Origin: a virus
DNA length: 64,000 bases
Direction: 5' to 3' (one strand)
IMG/VR virus record: IMGVR_UViG_3300036770_008166
Location: 51,247 to 115,246 of that record
Shown: positions 38,328-49,199 of the stretch, piece by piece
Position numbering within the stretch: the stretch's first letter is position 1
Layout: the number at the start of each line of letters is the position of its first letter
Translations under genes and position numbers: made by a program
Notes under the pieces: generated by a model
Databases searched by the model: none
Seen by the model: the letters and a program-made list of their open reading frames with translations, nothing else
Told to the model about the DNA's origin: nothing

Positions 38328-41300
38328 TAAATCACTCCACTGCCGGGCGCAGTGCGTAGATTGGTGCTAGTCAAGGCCTCTATCACATCAATGTTATCAA
38401 CCGTAGCTCCATTGGCGAAAATCTCGTTGGGTTGGCTGCGTATCTCGTAAAGGTCTCCAAAGGATTTCTGCGGATCCAGAGGCACCAGCACCACCGATGA
38501 GATGATGCTGCCCAGCACGCGATGCAGATAGCCAGCCAGCTCTGAAAAGTAAAAAGTATCCCCAAAGTTCCACTTGTCTATGCTGAAATAACTGTTCATT
38601 TCTGCCAACACTGAACTCTTGATCTCTGAAGAACTGGCTGTGGAGTTCTGGGCTCGGATGACCTTGATGGTGGCCCGCAGCTCCGGTGACGCCTTGGCGC
38701 CGAACAGGGGCTTGAAATTCACAGAGTTCAATACCACATTGTCCGAAATCATCTTAAAGTCCTGCAGTCCTTGATAGGCTGTGGTCAGTTCCGAGATGGT
38801 TGGTTGTTGGGGCTGAGGCACAGTGCCCGTGGTATCTCGCAGCCAGTTCTGATACGCTGTGTAATATTGCTGTGTGACCACGTAGATATCGATGATGTTG
38901 GTAGTGCCTGGATCGATGCGATTGGTCAAGGGAGCATTGTGTCGATACTGATAGTAGAGAGCCTGGCGACCAGTGCGTGCGATCCAGCCTGTGACCGGTA
39001 TCACGTTGAGGTCGCCTGTGACTGCCAATTCCAGTTCATAGAATGCTGCTTCGTCATAGGCATAGAATACCTGGCCCGGAGTCCATTCTGATTTTACCAG
39101 TTCAATTTCGTCCAAGGTAGCATAGTCACTGGTCACGCGACCAGGTTCGGCCAATAGATAGCGTTGGAGATTGTCAAAGTCTACTGTCTGCTCCAGGAAG
39201 ATCAGTTTTTGATTTGGGTTGACATCCGGTGCCACGATTTCTTCAAAGAAATCGGGATCATCCGGTATGCCGTCACGATCCACATCTCTGTAGCTGACCA
39301 AGACTTGGAAATCATCCACATAGCCGTCGCTTTCCACTGGCTGGCCAATGATGTTCATCACGATATCGCTGGGCAAGTTTTGTGTGCTGTCGGGCTGTGT
39401 GTTCACGGCCAACACATTGATGAAATCCTTGATAACAGTGGCAGTGCGACTGTCGTAGATCAATTGCCCATCATAGAAGAAAAAGCGTGTCTGCAACACG
39501 CTGCCAAAATAATAGGTCAGGCCACGGAAGGTGATGGTGTAGTTTTGATTCTGCACCGTGAACTGCACCATCCAACTGGCGTCAAGGTTAGCGCCAGATT
39601 GGTTGCCGGCGTACTGCTGACTCCAAGGCGCATCTTGATCTAGATTGTTGCTGTTGATCAAGTACCAGGTGTAGGGTGTACCGGTGATAGCGCCATCGTT
39701 GTCGTAGCCCAGTCCAAAACTGCGGAACAGCACTATCTGCTCGCTCATCTGCTGGATCACCGACAAGGGCAAATCCGTTATGAACAAGGGTATGATGCTG
39801 TCCACTATGGCACCAGTGGGCACGAAGTTGTTGAGACTCACCGGTCCAACACCAGTGCTGAGATTGCCTATGCCACCGTTGCTGCCATCTCCTGTGACAC
39901 TGAGCGGTGAAGCCCATATCGTGAGTTTTTCGTCGGCTCGGGTAGGAGCACCGAGCTGCAAGCGATTGTTGGCATCGAAAAAATATCCAGCTGGTGCCAC
40001 AAATTTTATCAAGGCTCCGACCACTGCATACTGGAATACCGAAGTGGTGGATGTGCCCACAGCGATGGGAGCACCCAGGCTGTTGCGGAAATAGCCCGTG
40101 GTTTCGTTGGTCAGCGTGGTGCTCTGATTCCAGGTGGTGTTGTAGGTGGCCAGATTGGCCGTGGCCTGCATGGTACCAGATGCGCTGGTCAGTGTCACGG
40201 CTGCTCCGTTGGGAGCAGTGCTCACAGAAAACTGCGAGTTCACGGAATCTAGGCTGACCACGTAATAGGGCAGACCTGCTATCAGCCCACCAATCACATC
40301 CGAAAACACGATCTGTTGTCCCAGGAACGCAGTGGCAAAAAACTCTGAGCTGGCTGTGGTGATCAAGTTCACAGTGGCTGTGGTGGCTGTGCAAACGAAC
40401 TCCAGCTGGTTGGCCAGCTGGCGAGGAAAGTTGGCATAGTAAAACTGTCGCACCGTGGCGTCAGCGATCTGTGGTTGCACCTGATTGGTGATCACATCCG
40501 CGATTTCGTTGCGATTGGTCCAGCTGAACAGTATGGTGGGCAAGACATTTTCTCGCCAGAGTCCACCATCACTGCCAAAGGTATTGGTGCTGGAATACTT
40601 GCCGGTGTTGTCCACGAGATCGAGATAGCGGCTGGTACCGATGCTGGCACGGTTCAGTGCCTTGCTCTTGATGATGCTGTTGTAAGTGGTAAATGGAAAG
40701 AGATTGTAGTCCTCGCCGTTGACCATCCTGTTCTGGGTATAATAGCGTGCAGGTGCGCGCTGTTTGATGGCTTCTATGGGTTCACGGCTCTGGGCGTTGC
40801 TCACAGGTCGGGTGATACCGCAGGTAAACGTGATAGTTTCAAGATTGCCGTTGCGGCTGATGTAGCTGATGGGCAGCACCACGTTCTGCATCTCTTCCGG
40901 ATTGATGATGTACTGCAGGCCATTGGATGCGCGCACATAGGCGCGAAAAGTGCCCACCGGAATCTCCGAAAACACCCCGTCGCCAAACACCATGGTGATC
41001 TGGTCATTGGCACGGCTGGTAGTGGTATAGATAGCACGCAGGCCGGGTTCTTGTTCGGCTGCTGCGGCATAGATATTCTCCACATAGTCCCATTCGCGAG
41101 CCACTGTGCCCACATCGTCCAGCTGAAACAGCCAACGATCTTCGTTGTTGATGCCCTCGATGTTGATGTTCACTGTGCGATTGGCGATGCGTTCGGCCAA
41201 GTTGAAGTCCTGGTTCTGCAGGCTACCCTGTTTGAACAGGAAAAAATATCCTGTATCGGCACTGTTGAACCCCAGCTGATCGTTGCGGAACAGCACATTG

Positions 41301-42007
41301 AAACTGGTGCTTGGCACCGGTGCCGGTTCGTAGATGTAGTCCTCAGCCACGGTGGTGCTGGTCACAGCTTCAAACGGCATGTTGATGCCATCCACTGTGG
41401 CTGTGTAAGGGATCACAGGCAGGAATCCTGGCACCAGATTGATGGCGTATTCGTCGGTGCGCACACCCAGGATGGTCTGCCTGTTGCCAGGACGTCCGAT
41501 CTTTTGGCTGTCTACCAAGGCAGCATTCAAGATTGCAGTGAACTGTTCTTGCCAATCAGGGTTGGTAGGGTCTGCCCAGTCCACAGTGACATTGGAGAGA
41601 TTTACGCCTTGGTAGTCCACTACATTTTCTGTGGTGGTCACATTGAATACCTTGAGCAGGCCCTGGGCTGCTGTGTTGCGCTTGGCAGTGTAGCTCACCA
41701 AGTTGGCCAAGCGCACCACTGAATCTCGGCGCTCGGCGGTGTCGATGTAGTTTTCTCTCGTGTTAAGGTCGGTACGGAACGCCAGGCTCTGGCCCATGAA
41801 TGCGATCACGTCCAGGAGTGCGATGAATTCTGACGATTCTATGTAGTCGTTGAATGTTTCCGGGTAGTACAGGCGGAGATAGTCCACAAAACTCTTGCGC
41901 AGCGTTTCAAAATCGTAGCTTTGGAAATCCGCTTCGCGATAGGTTTGGTAGATCTGTTTCCAGTCTTCTACGCCAAATATCGCGGTCTGTCTTGTGGTGT
42001 TTGCCAT
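38327..42007 (-). CDS. 6: Baseplate wedge subunit gp6
   Basis: A 1,226-residue protein. The N terminus ([22 protein letters not shown], then [19 protein letters not shown] and [18 protein letters not shown]) is diagnostic of T4-type gp6, the dimeric baseplate wedge protein that forms the inner ring and triggers sheath contraction. T4 gp6 has 660 residues; this one is nearly twice as long because of additional beta-domains. One of these, residues about 535-615, recurs in the giant protein next door. The gene ends with TAATG, sharing one base with the next start. A near-consensus late promoter (AATAAATA) lies 23 bases upstream. Confidence 0.92.
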   Translation of the reverse strand: MANTTRQTAIFGVEDWKQIYQTYREADFQSYDFETLRKSFVDYLRLYYPETFNDYIESSEFIALLDVIAFMGQSLAFRTDLNTRENYIDTAERRDSVVRLANLVSYTAKRNTAAQGLLKVFNVTTTENVVDYQGVNLSNVTVDWADPTNPDWQEQFTAILNAALVDSQKIGRPGNRQTILGVRTDEYAINLVPGFLPVIPYTATVDGINMPFEAVTSTTVAEDYIYEPAPVPSTSFNVLFRNDQLGFNSADTGYFFLFKQGSLQNQDFNLAERIANRTVNINIEGINNEDRWLFQLDDVGTVAREWDYVENIYAAAAEQEPGLRAIYTTTSRANDQITMVFGDGVFSEIPVGTFRAYVRASNGLQYIINPEEMQNVVLPISYISRNGNLETITFTCGITRPVSNAQSREPIEAIKQRAPARYYTQNRMVNGEDYNLFPFTTYNSIIKSKALNRASIGTSRYLDLVDNTGKYSSTNTFGSDGGLWRENVLPTILFSWTNRNEIADVITNQVQPQIADATVRQFYYANFPRQLANQLEFVCTATTATVNLITTASSEFFATAFLGQQIVFSDVIGGLIAGLPYYVVSLDSVNSQFSVSTAPNGAAVTLTSASGTMQATANLATYNTTWNQSTTLTNETTGYFRNSLGAPIAVGTSTTSVFQYAVVGALIKFVAPAGYFFDANNRLQLGAPTRADEKLTIWASPLSVTGDGSNGGIGNLSTGVGPVSLNNFVPTGAIVDSIIPLFITDLPLSVIQQMSEQIVLFRSFGLGYDNDGAITGTPYTWYLINSNNLDQDAPWSQQYAGNQSGANLDASWMVQFTVQNQNYTITFRGLTYYFGSVLQTRFFFYDGQLIYDSRTATVIKDFINVLAVNTQPDSTQNLPSDIVMNIIGQPVESDGYVDDFQVLVSYRDVDRDGIPDDPDFFEEIVAPDVNPNQKLIFLEQTVDFDNLQRYLLAEPGRVTSDYATLDEIELVKSEWTPGQVFYAYDEAAFYELELAVTGDLNVIPVTGWIARTGRQALYYQYRHNAPLTNRIDPGTTNIIDIYVVTQQYYTAYQNWLRDTTGTVPQPQQPTISELTTAYQGLQDFKMISDNVVLNSVNFKPLFGAKASPELRATIKVIRAQNSTASSSEIKSSVLAEMNSYFSIDKWNFGDTFYFSELAGYLHRVLGSIISSVVLVPLDPQKSFGDLYEIRSQPNEIFANGATVDNIDVIEALTSTNLRTAPGSGVI

Positions 42008-42029
42008 GCGTCTGAGCCTCTGTGTGTTT

Positions 42030-42037
42030 TATTTATT
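42030..42037 (-). promoter_or_regulatory. T4-type late promoter, AATAAATA (one mismatch)
   Basis: Minus-strand AATAAATA differs from TATAAATA only in the first base and lies 23 bases upstream of the gp6 ATG in the 49-base gap between gp25 and gp6. Spacing equals that of the other late sites in this window. Confidence 0.45.
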
Positions 42038-42056
42038 TGCTGCGAAAACGGCTCAG

Positions 42057-42431
42057 TTATACGTAGGTAGCGCGTCGCTGCTGCAGGTCAAAAAAGATAG
42101 CCAATCGTTCAGCGTTGGTAGATGGTACCACGGTGATCTGCAGTTGCAACAAGATGCCATTTTCCTGCGGGTAGGCCTGCACATTGCTGATGGAGATGCG
42201 AGGATCGCCGCCGGCCACACGTTGCACTTCGTTTTCTATGGCGGTCTGCAATTGCTCCACTTGGTTTTCAAACAGTAGATCCCACAGTATGGTACCATAA
42301 CCTGGGCGACCCGGCAAGGTACCCTGGCGTATGTTGAAAGCATTCAGGAGATCGCGCTGGATCAATGCAAAATCAGTGAGCGTGAACTTTTTGAATCTAC
42401 CAATGGTGCTGAAGCCGATGAACGTGGTCAT
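42057..42431 (-). CDS. 25: Baseplate wedge subunit gp25
   Basis: A 124-residue protein of the gp25/TssE family, which starts assembly of the sheath at the baseplate. FTLTDFALIQRDLLNAFNIRQGTLPGRPGYGT is the typical N-terminal half: helix plus the RPGxGT turn. The EPR-like core motif is represented by NEVQRVAGGDPRI. Length agrees with T4 gp25 (about 132). It lies directly upstream of gp6, as expected. Despite historical names it has no lysozyme catalytic residues. Confidence 0.9.
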   Translation of the reverse strand: MTTFIGFSTIGRFKKFTLTDFALIQRDLLNAFNIRQGTLPGRPGYGTILWDLLFENQVEQLQTAIENEVQRVAGGDPRISISNVQAYPQENGILLQLQITVVPSTNAERLAIFFDLQQRRATYV

Positions 42432-42438
42432 GCTGTAT

Positions 42439-44010
42439 TTATTGGTTCACTGCTTCCACACCGCGGCGCTTCAAGCCATCGATGGCTCCTTCATAGGCCT
42501 TGATCAATCTGGCCACAAAAGTCCTGGCTTTTTCTATACGAGCAGCCAGCGATGTGTCTGGCGGCTCTAGATTTTCCGCGCGTCTGATCAGACCCTGCAT
42601 GGTGGTGTCCAGCACTTCAAGATCGCCGATGAGATAGGATATAGCTACGATACCTTCAGCGATGAGATCAGGATCTTTGGTATTGATCAAGGGTTGAGAT
42701 AAGGCCTTGAATTTGTCCGCGATGGCACCAAAAGTATCGGCTGCCTGATTGAAAGCTTCTTCGATTTCTGCGGATGAAACAGCAGGCACAGCATTGGAAT
42801 AGCTGACTGCAGGAATCTTCTCGTCGCCTACCACGCGCGAACTGGCCGCATCCACGGTCTGCCGATCAACCGTGTCTTGCACCGGCTCGCCAGGAGCAGT
42901 CTGTGTCATGGCATCGGACAGCTTGGTATCGGATAGATTCACCGCGAACGCTGCGTCGCGAGACACTGCGTCCAGTGCTCCTTTGACGCCGCTGGGCAGC
43001 GGCAGGCCTTGGGCCCATGACAGCGCATCAGCTGGCGATTTGGCCGCGTTCAGCAGGGCTCCGCTGAGACTGCTGGCGCTGAGAGAATCAACAGGTACAC
43101 CAAACTCTTTCAGCGTAGACAGCCCCTTGCTCATGAGATCCTGCTGTATTAGGTCCTGCTTGGGTGCCGATGCCAACAAATCTGTCACACCAGACACACC
43201 ATTTTTGCCGGTCCACACCGCCGGACTCTGCAGCACAGAAGTGACAGAATTAGCGGCCTGACCAAGATAAGCGGCTGCTGTGCCGGGCTTGACATAGCCG
43301 GCACGTTCCAGTTGCGTGGTATCTAGGCCATACTTGCCTAGGCCCTTGGTGTCTGACAACACAGCAGCACCTTGGCTGACCAGTTTGGCGGCCTGACCGG
43401 CAGCGGCTCTGACCTGGGTGGTGTCCAGATTGCCGATGTCTTTGACAGCAGGTATCTGCTTGGCAAAGTCTGCGATGTTGATACCGTCGGTCACTGGCAG
43501 ATTCTGTGTGAGATTTGACAGTCGCGCGCCCACAGAAGACAGTCCAGATCCCAGCTGATCTCCGATACCGGCGATGTTGGTACCAAATCCTGCACCAATG
43601 TCCGGCAATTGTAAGCCTTGTCCCAACTGTGCCAGAGCACCAGGCACTCCGTCGCGAGCCTGTGTGAGACTTGATATGGTGGCACCGGGCTTGAGGCCTA
43701 CCAGGCTGCCGGCCTTTTGCTGTTGTTGAAAAATTTCAAAGGCCTGTTCGCGCGTGAGGCCAGGAGGTCCTTCCACAGTGAATTCTTGGCTGCTGCCAGC
43801 AGTGGACACATCGGCAGTTTCTTCTGGAGGCCTCGGAAATCCCAGCGTGGTAAGGCTGTCCAGACCTCGACGCACACGCTCGCTGTTCACACGGTCCCAC
43901 ACGATGGAATCATCTCCGGTGTAGGTCAGTTGATCGTCGGGTGTGTTAGAGTAAACAGACCGATCTATCAAAGAACCAGTGCTGGCCAACGAAAAAGTGA
44001 ACTTGCTCAT
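42439..44010 (-). CDS. Virion structural protein, Ala/Gly/Leu-rich (523 residues)
   Basis: A 523-residue protein with an N-terminal FTFSLASTGSLIDRSVYSNTPDDQL, a middle with many Ala/Gly/Ser residues and repeated QLGxGLxxxGA segments, and a C-terminal helical region with FNQAADTFGAIADKFKAL and IEKARTFVARLIKAYEGA. No enzyme motif is visible. Position between gp5 and gp25 suggests a baseplate or hub component. Similar helical spacer-type proteins exist in this place in marine T4-like phages. Not recognised to a named T4 gene. Confidence 0.75.
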   Translation of the reverse strand: MSKFTFSLASTGSLIDRSVYSNTPDDQLTYTGDDSIVWDRVNSERVRRGLDSLTTLGFPRPPEETADVSTAGSSQEFTVEGPPGLTREQAFEIFQQQQKAGSLVGLKPGATISSLTQARDGVPGALAQLGQGLQLPDIGAGFGTNIAGIGDQLGSGLSSVGARLSNLTQNLPVTDGINIADFAKQIPAVKDIGNLDTTQVRAAAGQAAKLVSQGAAVLSDTKGLGKYGLDTTQLERAGYVKPGTAAAYLGQAANSVTSVLQSPAVWTGKNGVSGVTDLLASAPKQDLIQQDLMSKGLSTLKEFGVPVDSLSASSLSGALLNAAKSPADALSWAQGLPLPSGVKGALDAVSRDAAFAVNLSDTKLSDAMTQTAPGEPVQDTVDRQTVDAASSRVVGDEKIPAVSYSNAVPAVSSAEIEEAFNQAADTFGAIADKFKALSQPLINTKDPDLIAEGIVAISYLIGDLEVLDTTMQGLIRRAENLEPPDTSLAARIEKARTFVARLIKAYEGAIDGLKRRGVEAVNQ

Positions 44011-44012
44011 GA

Positions 44013-45515
44013 TCAGTTGGCCCTGATCTGCACACCAGCCGGTATCACTGGTGCGCCTGGCGGAGATGATGTGGGGCCGGGTTCAAAGTTTACCTTGACA
44101 TCCACGCCCTTGTTGTGATACGGATAAGGTTCGTGGGTAGGAGCACGACTAACGATGCTCGTCAGCGCATCTTTTTGCACTTGCCAACCAGTGCTGGTGT
44201 TGAAAGTGGTATCGTCGCTGACTATTTTTTCTATGGGCTGCGGAGCAGCCACTGAGGCAGCAGCAGGACCATTGAGATCGATGCCACCTGCAGTGGCCAC
44301 TAGACTGGAACCTGCGTTCCAAGAACCTGAAGAGCTCTGTATGGCCAAGCTGCCATCGGCCTTGACACCTATGGTGTTTTTGCTGTAGATGGCCAAATTC
44401 TGTTGAGCCGTGACTGAAAAATCCACATCAGCTTCTATGGCGATGTTGTTGCTGGCCTTCATCTTGATGTCGCGTCCAGCAAACATGTTGATGTCACGGT
44501 CAGCGTGCAGATTGATGTCGCCCTGGGTACGGATGTTCACACTGTTGGTGCTGAATATGTCTACTGTGCCTTCTGCGCCAAATTCTATCCAGACCTGGCC
44601 GTTGGCATGGATCATGTAGAAGAAGTTTTCGCTGTCGTTCATCATGATCTGATGGCCTTTGGCCGTGCGCAGGCGGAACAAGGCATTGCGGCCGTCAATG
44701 TCGCCGTCGTCCATGACCAGGCTATGGCCGCCCATGCGGCCTATAACCTTGACGTCCTGGGGTCGTACCGTGCCACTGTTGAGCCTACGGCGCGTGTCGC
44801 GTGGGCTGAGTCCGCCTTGATAGATGGGTACGCCCGGAGTCAAGATGCCAAAACAGGAAGAAGGACTTTCTCGCTGGCTGGAACTGCGTATGGGTCCACG
44901 CTCGGTATCTTTAGCCAGGCCCTGTTGGAACAAGGAAGCTGCCACCACGCTCTGGATGGGTTTGGCAGTGTCAAAGAATCGGCCTGCGTTGTCTATGCGT
45001 TCGTTGTTGGCATTGATCTCTGTGACCGGCATCAAGGCAGCATTTTCAAAGTAGGCTTCTTGATTGGCGTTGGTAGGAATGTAATTGGGTTCAGCGCCCA
45101 CAGCCGGTATCATGTGTGTGATGCCGTTCTGAGGTACAGCGCTGATGTAGTAGCCTTGGCTGCGGTCTCCGTCCACGAACCAGCACACCACAGTGACTCC
45201 GATGTCGGGCGGGGTGAACCACATACCGTAGCTGGTCTGATTGCCGGGATAAGCACCAGGTCCTGTGTCCGCGGCTCCGGCTATCTGGGTGGCACCATAG
45301 AACGGAGGTAGGTAATTCACAGTGGTCCACTTGGTGTCGTCATCCATGCTGCCGTCAGCAAAGGCTTCGATATAGACCTGCAGGCGACCGCTGCGCGTGG
45401 GGTCAACATTGTTCATGACCACGCCAAAATAGGGGCCGTATTCAGAAGGCACCCCACCGCGATCTTGGCGGTAATTTGATGGTCTACCTCGGCTTCTTTG
45501 TATCTCTTCTGCCAT
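44013..45515 (-). CDS. 5: Baseplate hub/central spike protein gp5-like (VgrG-type)
   Basis: A 500-residue protein with an OB-fold opening YGPYFGVVMNNVDPTRSGRLQVYIE and a middle that reads TPPDIGVTVVCWFVDGD, as in gp5/VgrG spike proteins that pierce the host envelope. The C-terminal third consists of beta-helix repeats with alternating polar residues (GDINLHADRDINMFAGRDIKM). The T4 protein carries a lysozyme domain between these parts; none is visible here, where the segment instead holds RLRTAKGHQIMMND. A separate hydrolase may replace it, possibly the M15 domain of the tape measure protein at 60320 (inference). Confidence 0.85.
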   Translation of the reverse strand: MAEEIQRSRGRPSNYRQDRGGVPSEYGPYFGVVMNNVDPTRSGRLQVYIEAFADGSMDDDTKWTTVNYLPPFYGATQIAGAADTGPGAYPGNQTSYGMWFTPPDIGVTVVCWFVDGDRSQGYYISAVPQNGITHMIPAVGAEPNYIPTNANQEAYFENAALMPVTEINANNERIDNAGRFFDTAKPIQSVVAASLFQQGLAKDTERGPIRSSSQRESPSSCFGILTPGVPIYQGGLSPRDTRRRLNSGTVRPQDVKVIGRMGGHSLVMDDGDIDGRNALFRLRTAKGHQIMMNDSENFFYMIHANGQVWIEFGAEGTVDIFSTNSVNIRTQGDINLHADRDINMFAGRDIKMKASNNIAIEADVDFSVTAQQNLAIYSKNTIGVKADGSLAIQSSSGSWNAGSSLVATAGGIDLNGPAAASVAAPQPIEKIVSDDTTFNTSTGWQVQKDALTSIVSRAPTHEPYPYHNKGVDVKVNFEPGPTSSPPGAPVIPAGVQIRAN

Positions 45516-45520
45516 GTCAG

Positions 45521-48500
45521 TTATGTATCTTTGGCCATGAGCTGGGCTTCGTTCTCTACGCCGCGGTTGGGCAGCTTGGGCACACCAAACACACCTGTGA
45601 GCGCACTGTTGAGCCTGCGATTGCTGGCTACCTGTTCGGCAGTGATGGCTGATTCATCACCGGATTCTCGCTGTATGCGCTGGGCTTCGGCGATGTCGCG
45701 ATCTGTGACACCCACAGCTGAGCCATCGCTGGTGGGAGCAGCGGGCGGAGCAGCAGCAGAGATCTGATCGCTGGCCGTGGGTATCAGGCTCACAAATTGG
45801 CCAGATGCGGCACCTGGGTTCAACAACGGTCCTGGTGGCACTACTCGGGCACCACCGGTCATGGCCGTGCTCATCCTGGCAGCATCGATCCTGCCGTTGA
45901 CGTCTGCCACAACTCCCGTGGTGCCCAGTGCGTCGGCGCGCAGGCCAGTGCCCGAGGGTCGCTCCAGTCTGAGGCCTTGTCCAGATTCACGGCCCTGCGC
46001 ATCTGCAGATTCGGCTGGAGCTGCTGTTGTCGCTGTGTTGGTTCCTTCGGGTATGGGGAAATTGTACAGGGTACCATCCAAGACCTGTTCAAATCGTCCG
46101 CCGCGGAACTCGCTCACTATGGTGCGTGCCCGATATACCACGCTCTGCAGGGGTTGACGCTCACCAAAGGTTTTTTGGGTGCGCGAGTAGGGATCGGCCA
46201 CACCGGTCTCGAGATTGTAGTCTTCGGGCCGTTGCCACACGATCTCAAACAACACATCATTGGTGTCAAAGTTGATGCAGCCGTCAGGTTCAAATGGTGC
46301 ATAGCTGAGGCTGCGTGCATTCACACCACCTGTGACACTGCCCTGTTGGATCCAGGCCGGATCACCGATGATGCGTACCTTGGCATTGGCATTGTCACTG
46401 GGATTGTAGAGATACTCAGCGGCATTGGCTGCCAGTTCGTTGGCCTTGGTACCAGCACCCTGGCTGCTCTCGGTACTGCGAGTCTGGTACTGCAGATAAG
46501 CTATGTCTCGCATGCTGGAGGTCTGCAGCTGGCGTTGCTTGGCCAAGGCACTGTCATCCAGAGAACTGCCGCTCACAGTCAGACTGTACAGTTTGTTGAA
46601 CGTGGCAGTGTAGTCCAGCACCGCGATATTTTCTCCGGTGAACCACCAGGGATAACGCTTGTGTACACCACGGAACTGGGTGGGGCCAAAATACAGGCTT
46701 TCGAAGTCAACGGTGGTATAGGGTGCGATGATGTATTTCACACGGTAGGCAAAATCGTTACGCTTGGGATCATAGGCCAACTGTGTGGCCTGCAGCATGA
46801 TGGTGAACCAGCGGAATCCCTTGCTGTTGCTCTTGGGATTGGGCTCCAGTTGGCCGGTAGTTTCGTTGATCACAACATTGGCCTGGTCAGTGATGTAGTT
46901 GCTGTTGCGTATGATGAGATCTATGACCTGCACCATCTGCATGCCGGCGCTGACTCCAAAATTGCGTGACGTCACATCCATGCTGTTCTTGTCAGGGCTG
47001 CTGAGAGATGGGTTCTGGCTGGGTGCCTGTGCCATGGGTGTGGCGGATTTGTTGGTCTTGCGCCCAGGTTTGGTCACGGTAGCATCTCGTATGGATTCTG
47101 CGCCCGATGCGAATTCAATCTCGTAAACATCGGCCACAGAATAGATGCCGTCTTTGACCAGGCGCTGCTGCTCTTCGTTCATGGCCGCGATCAAGCCCTG
47201 TCTCAGGGTTTTTTTGTTGGTGGGCGCTGCCGTGGCCTTGGCCGGAGCAGGCTGTGTGCCAGGTTGCGCGTATCGATTGAGCCTGGCTGTTTCGGCCGCG
47301 GATTGATCTGCTGAGGCTGTTGTGGCTGCACCTGGTGTGGCTGCGGCTGGCTGAGAAGAACTGTAGATCACGTCTCCGGCCAGCATGTCTTTGACCGTGG
47401 CGCCCGACAGTTCTACATCGGCCGGAATCGATCCACGGCGTGTGCCGCCAGCGATCATCTGACCGATAGGTGCACAGTCAAATTCATAGGTGACCAATTT
47501 GCTGCTCACAGACCAATTGATATAGCGTATGCGGAATGGTATGAATTTTTCTACCACGGCATTGGGATCGGTAAGTCCTGTTTCTCCGTCAGCAGGGCCT
47601 ACTTTTTGGATCACACCGTTGGCATCATAGCCGTAAAACCTGATTATCATGAGATACACCGCAGCAGCATAGTTCACAGCACCGTCTGCGCCGCGAGGAG
47701 CCATGTCCTGTACAGCACGATACATGCAGTCCAACAGCGTGATGTTGGCAGGCTCGATTACAGTAAACTTGAGTTCCGCCACGGAGTGTGCAGCCATGGT
47801 GGCCTTGCCTTGCAGCCGATTTTCAAAGGTTATGGTATCAATGTAAAAGTCATTGGGGAAAAACGGATTGCGGCCATCCTGTATGAAACGATTCGAGTCG
47901 TTGAGACTGACCGTGGTATCCGGGCTTTCGCCCACGTCAGCCACACCGGCCTGTGGTGTGATGTCTTGACCGGTGCCTTGAGGACCAAACTGATTGATAG
48001 GTGCGCCGCCGCTCTGGAACAGGAGATTGTAGCCGTTGACGTTCTTGCGTTGCTGGGTCTGGAACGCTTCAAACTGCGCCGGTGTCAGCAGATACACTCC
48101 GGCCGACCAGGTATAGGATGAAAAACGATCCAAGACATTGGGCTGTGGTTCGATCTTGGCGTCGCTGTACAAGGTATTGGCAGCATCACCTTGCGCATCT
48201 GTGGCAGCCTGTGTTTGTGTGGCATTGGGTGTGCCCGCATCATCGTCGGCTCCCACACCAGGATCGGTGACCACCTGTGTCGAAACCTCTTCCGCTGCTA
48301 CCGAGTCTGCGGGCAACAGCTCTCCGGTGTCAGGATCGTATACGAAACCTGGGTCCTGCTTGGGTGTACCAGACTGTTGGGCCTGATATTGGTCAGTGGC
48401 CTGTGTCTGTTCCAGAGGTTTAACGGGCGGGTCTGTGTTTTCATCCGCGGCAGCATCTGCCTGTGTGATCGGCGTCTCGGCCGTGGTAGGTCCGGTGTTG

Positions 48501-48898
48501 GTAGGCGTGGTCACGGTACCTGCAGCATCCACAGTCTGTACCGGCGGTGCGGTAGGTCCTTGGGCCTGTTGGGCTATGGCCTGTTGGGAAGGTGTCTGGG
48601 CTGGCTGAGGCTGTGGTGTCAGCTGTGATTGCAGGCGCAACAGTTCGCGATTGATGCGGGCTTGTTCTGCATCAATCTGCTCGCGTTCAGCAAACAAGGC
48701 ATCTCGCCGCGCTCTCAGTGATTCCTGCTGCTGGGCCAGGGCCTGCGCTGTGGCGGCGTCCCCGCTGGTGCTGGCCAGAATGCGCTGGCGATTCAGCCGA
48801 AAAAGTTCGCTGCGGATGGTATCTACTTCCGCATCGAGTTGATCTTTGCGCGCGGCCAGCTGGGCCAGTTGATTTTCAAGTTCGGCTACTGTGGCCAT
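45521..48898 (-). CDS. Large baseplate hub-type structural protein (1,125 residues)
   Basis: A 1,125-residue protein. Residues 1-95 form a charged coiled coil (ELENQLAQLAARKDQLDAEV and repeats). Residues 95-250 are Gln/Thr/Pro/Ala-rich and disordered. The remaining sequence has NVLDRFSSYTWSAGVYLLTPAQF, FYIDTITFENRLQGKATMAA and FTVIEPANITLLDCMYRAV, features I associate with large structural proteins next to gp53 in marine T4-like phages. A gp27-like hub role is possible by position, between gp5 and gp53. It starts two bases after gp53 ends. Confidence 0.75.
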   Translation of the reverse strand: MATVAELENQLAQLAARKDQLDAEVDTIRSELFRLNRQRILASTSGDAATAQALAQQQESLRARRDALFAEREQIDAEQARINRELLRLQSQLTPQPQPAQTPSQQAIAQQAQGPTAPPVQTVDAAGTVTTPTNTGPTTAETPITQADAAADENTDPPVKPLEQTQATDQYQAQQSGTPKQDPGFVYDPDTGELLPADSVAAEEVSTQVVTDPGVGADDDAGTPNATQTQAATDAQGDAANTLYSDAKIEPQPNVLDRFSSYTWSAGVYLLTPAQFEAFQTQQRKNVNGYNLLFQSGGAPINQFGPQGTGQDITPQAGVADVGESPDTTVSLNDSNRFIQDGRNPFFPNDFYIDTITFENRLQGKATMAAHSVAELKFTVIEPANITLLDCMYRAVQDMAPRGADGAVNYAAAVYLMIIRFYGYDANGVIQKVGPADGETGLTDPNAVVEKFIPFRIRYINWSVSSKLVTYEFDCAPIGQMIAGGTRRGSIPADVELSGATVKDMLAGDVIYSSSQPAAATPGAATTASADQSAAETARLNRYAQPGTQPAPAKATAAPTNKKTLRQGLIAAMNEEQQRLVKDGIYSVADVYEIEFASGAESIRDATVTKPGRKTNKSATPMAQAPSQNPSLSSPDKNSMDVTSRNFGVSAGMQMVQVIDLIIRNSNYITDQANVVINETTGQLEPNPKSNSKGFRWFTIMLQATQLAYDPKRNDFAYRVKYIIAPYTTVDFESLYFGPTQFRGVHKRYPWWFTGENIAVLDYTATFNKLYSLTVSGSSLDDSALAKQRQLQTSSMRDIAYLQYQTRSTESSQGAGTKANELAANAAEYLYNPSDNANAKVRIIGDPAWIQQGSVTGGVNARSLSYAPFEPDGCINFDTNDVLFEIVWQRPEDYNLETGVADPYSRTQKTFGERQPLQSVVYRARTIVSEFRGGRFEQVLDGTLYNFPIPEGTNTATTAAPAESADAQGRESGQGLRLERPSGTGLRADALGTTGVVADVNGRIDAARMSTAMTGGARVVPPGPLLNPGAASGQFVSLIPTASDQISAAAPPAAPTSDGSAVGVTDRDIAEAQRIQRESGDESAITAEQVASNRRLNSALTGVFGVPKLPNRGVENEAQLMAKDT

Positions 48899-48899
48899 G

Positions 48900-49199
48900 T
48901 CAATATCCCAGCGTGGATTTTAGGGTGCTCTCTTTGGGCAGATATATCCTGGTGCCTGTGCGGAAGTCCAAGGGCGGAGCAGTGAGTGTGTTGGGATTGC
49001 GCTGATAGAACACCCACCACAGCGCACCGGTGCCATAGAGGTCAAAGGCCAAGAGATCCGGCCGGTACTGATAGGTGAGATTGATCACGAATGGCAAGTC
49101 ATCGCTTTCTTTGGGTATGGGCCGGTTGACCATGACATCCAAGAAAAACTGGCTGTAGGGCGTGGTGTAGTAGGGGCTGGTGGCATCATAGTTGGCCAT
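48900..49199 (-). CDS. 53: Baseplate wedge subunit gp53
   Basis: A 99-residue protein matching the gp53 family: YSQFFLDVMVNRPI, the central RPDLLAFDLYGTGALWWVF block and the C-terminal LysM-like FRTGTRIYLPKES. gp53 joins baseplate wedges during assembly. T4 gp53 has about 196 residues; marine phage versions are often short as here. The stop and start with the neighbour at 49199 share one base (TAATG). Confidence 0.85.
   Translation of the reverse strand: MANYDATSPYYTTPYSQFFLDVMVNRPIPKESDDLPFVINLTYQYRPDLLAFDLYGTGALWWVFYQRNPNTLTAPPLDFRTGTRIYLPKESTLKSTLGY

Noticed and set aside
40475-41722. A 415-residue plus-strand open frame
   Set aside because: It lies opposite the gp6 gene and its His/Cys/Ala-rich sequence is typical of a reverse-frame shadow.
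45797-46969. A 390-residue plus-strand open frame
   Set aside because: It is antisense to the hub-type structural gene, with no ribosome site or family match.
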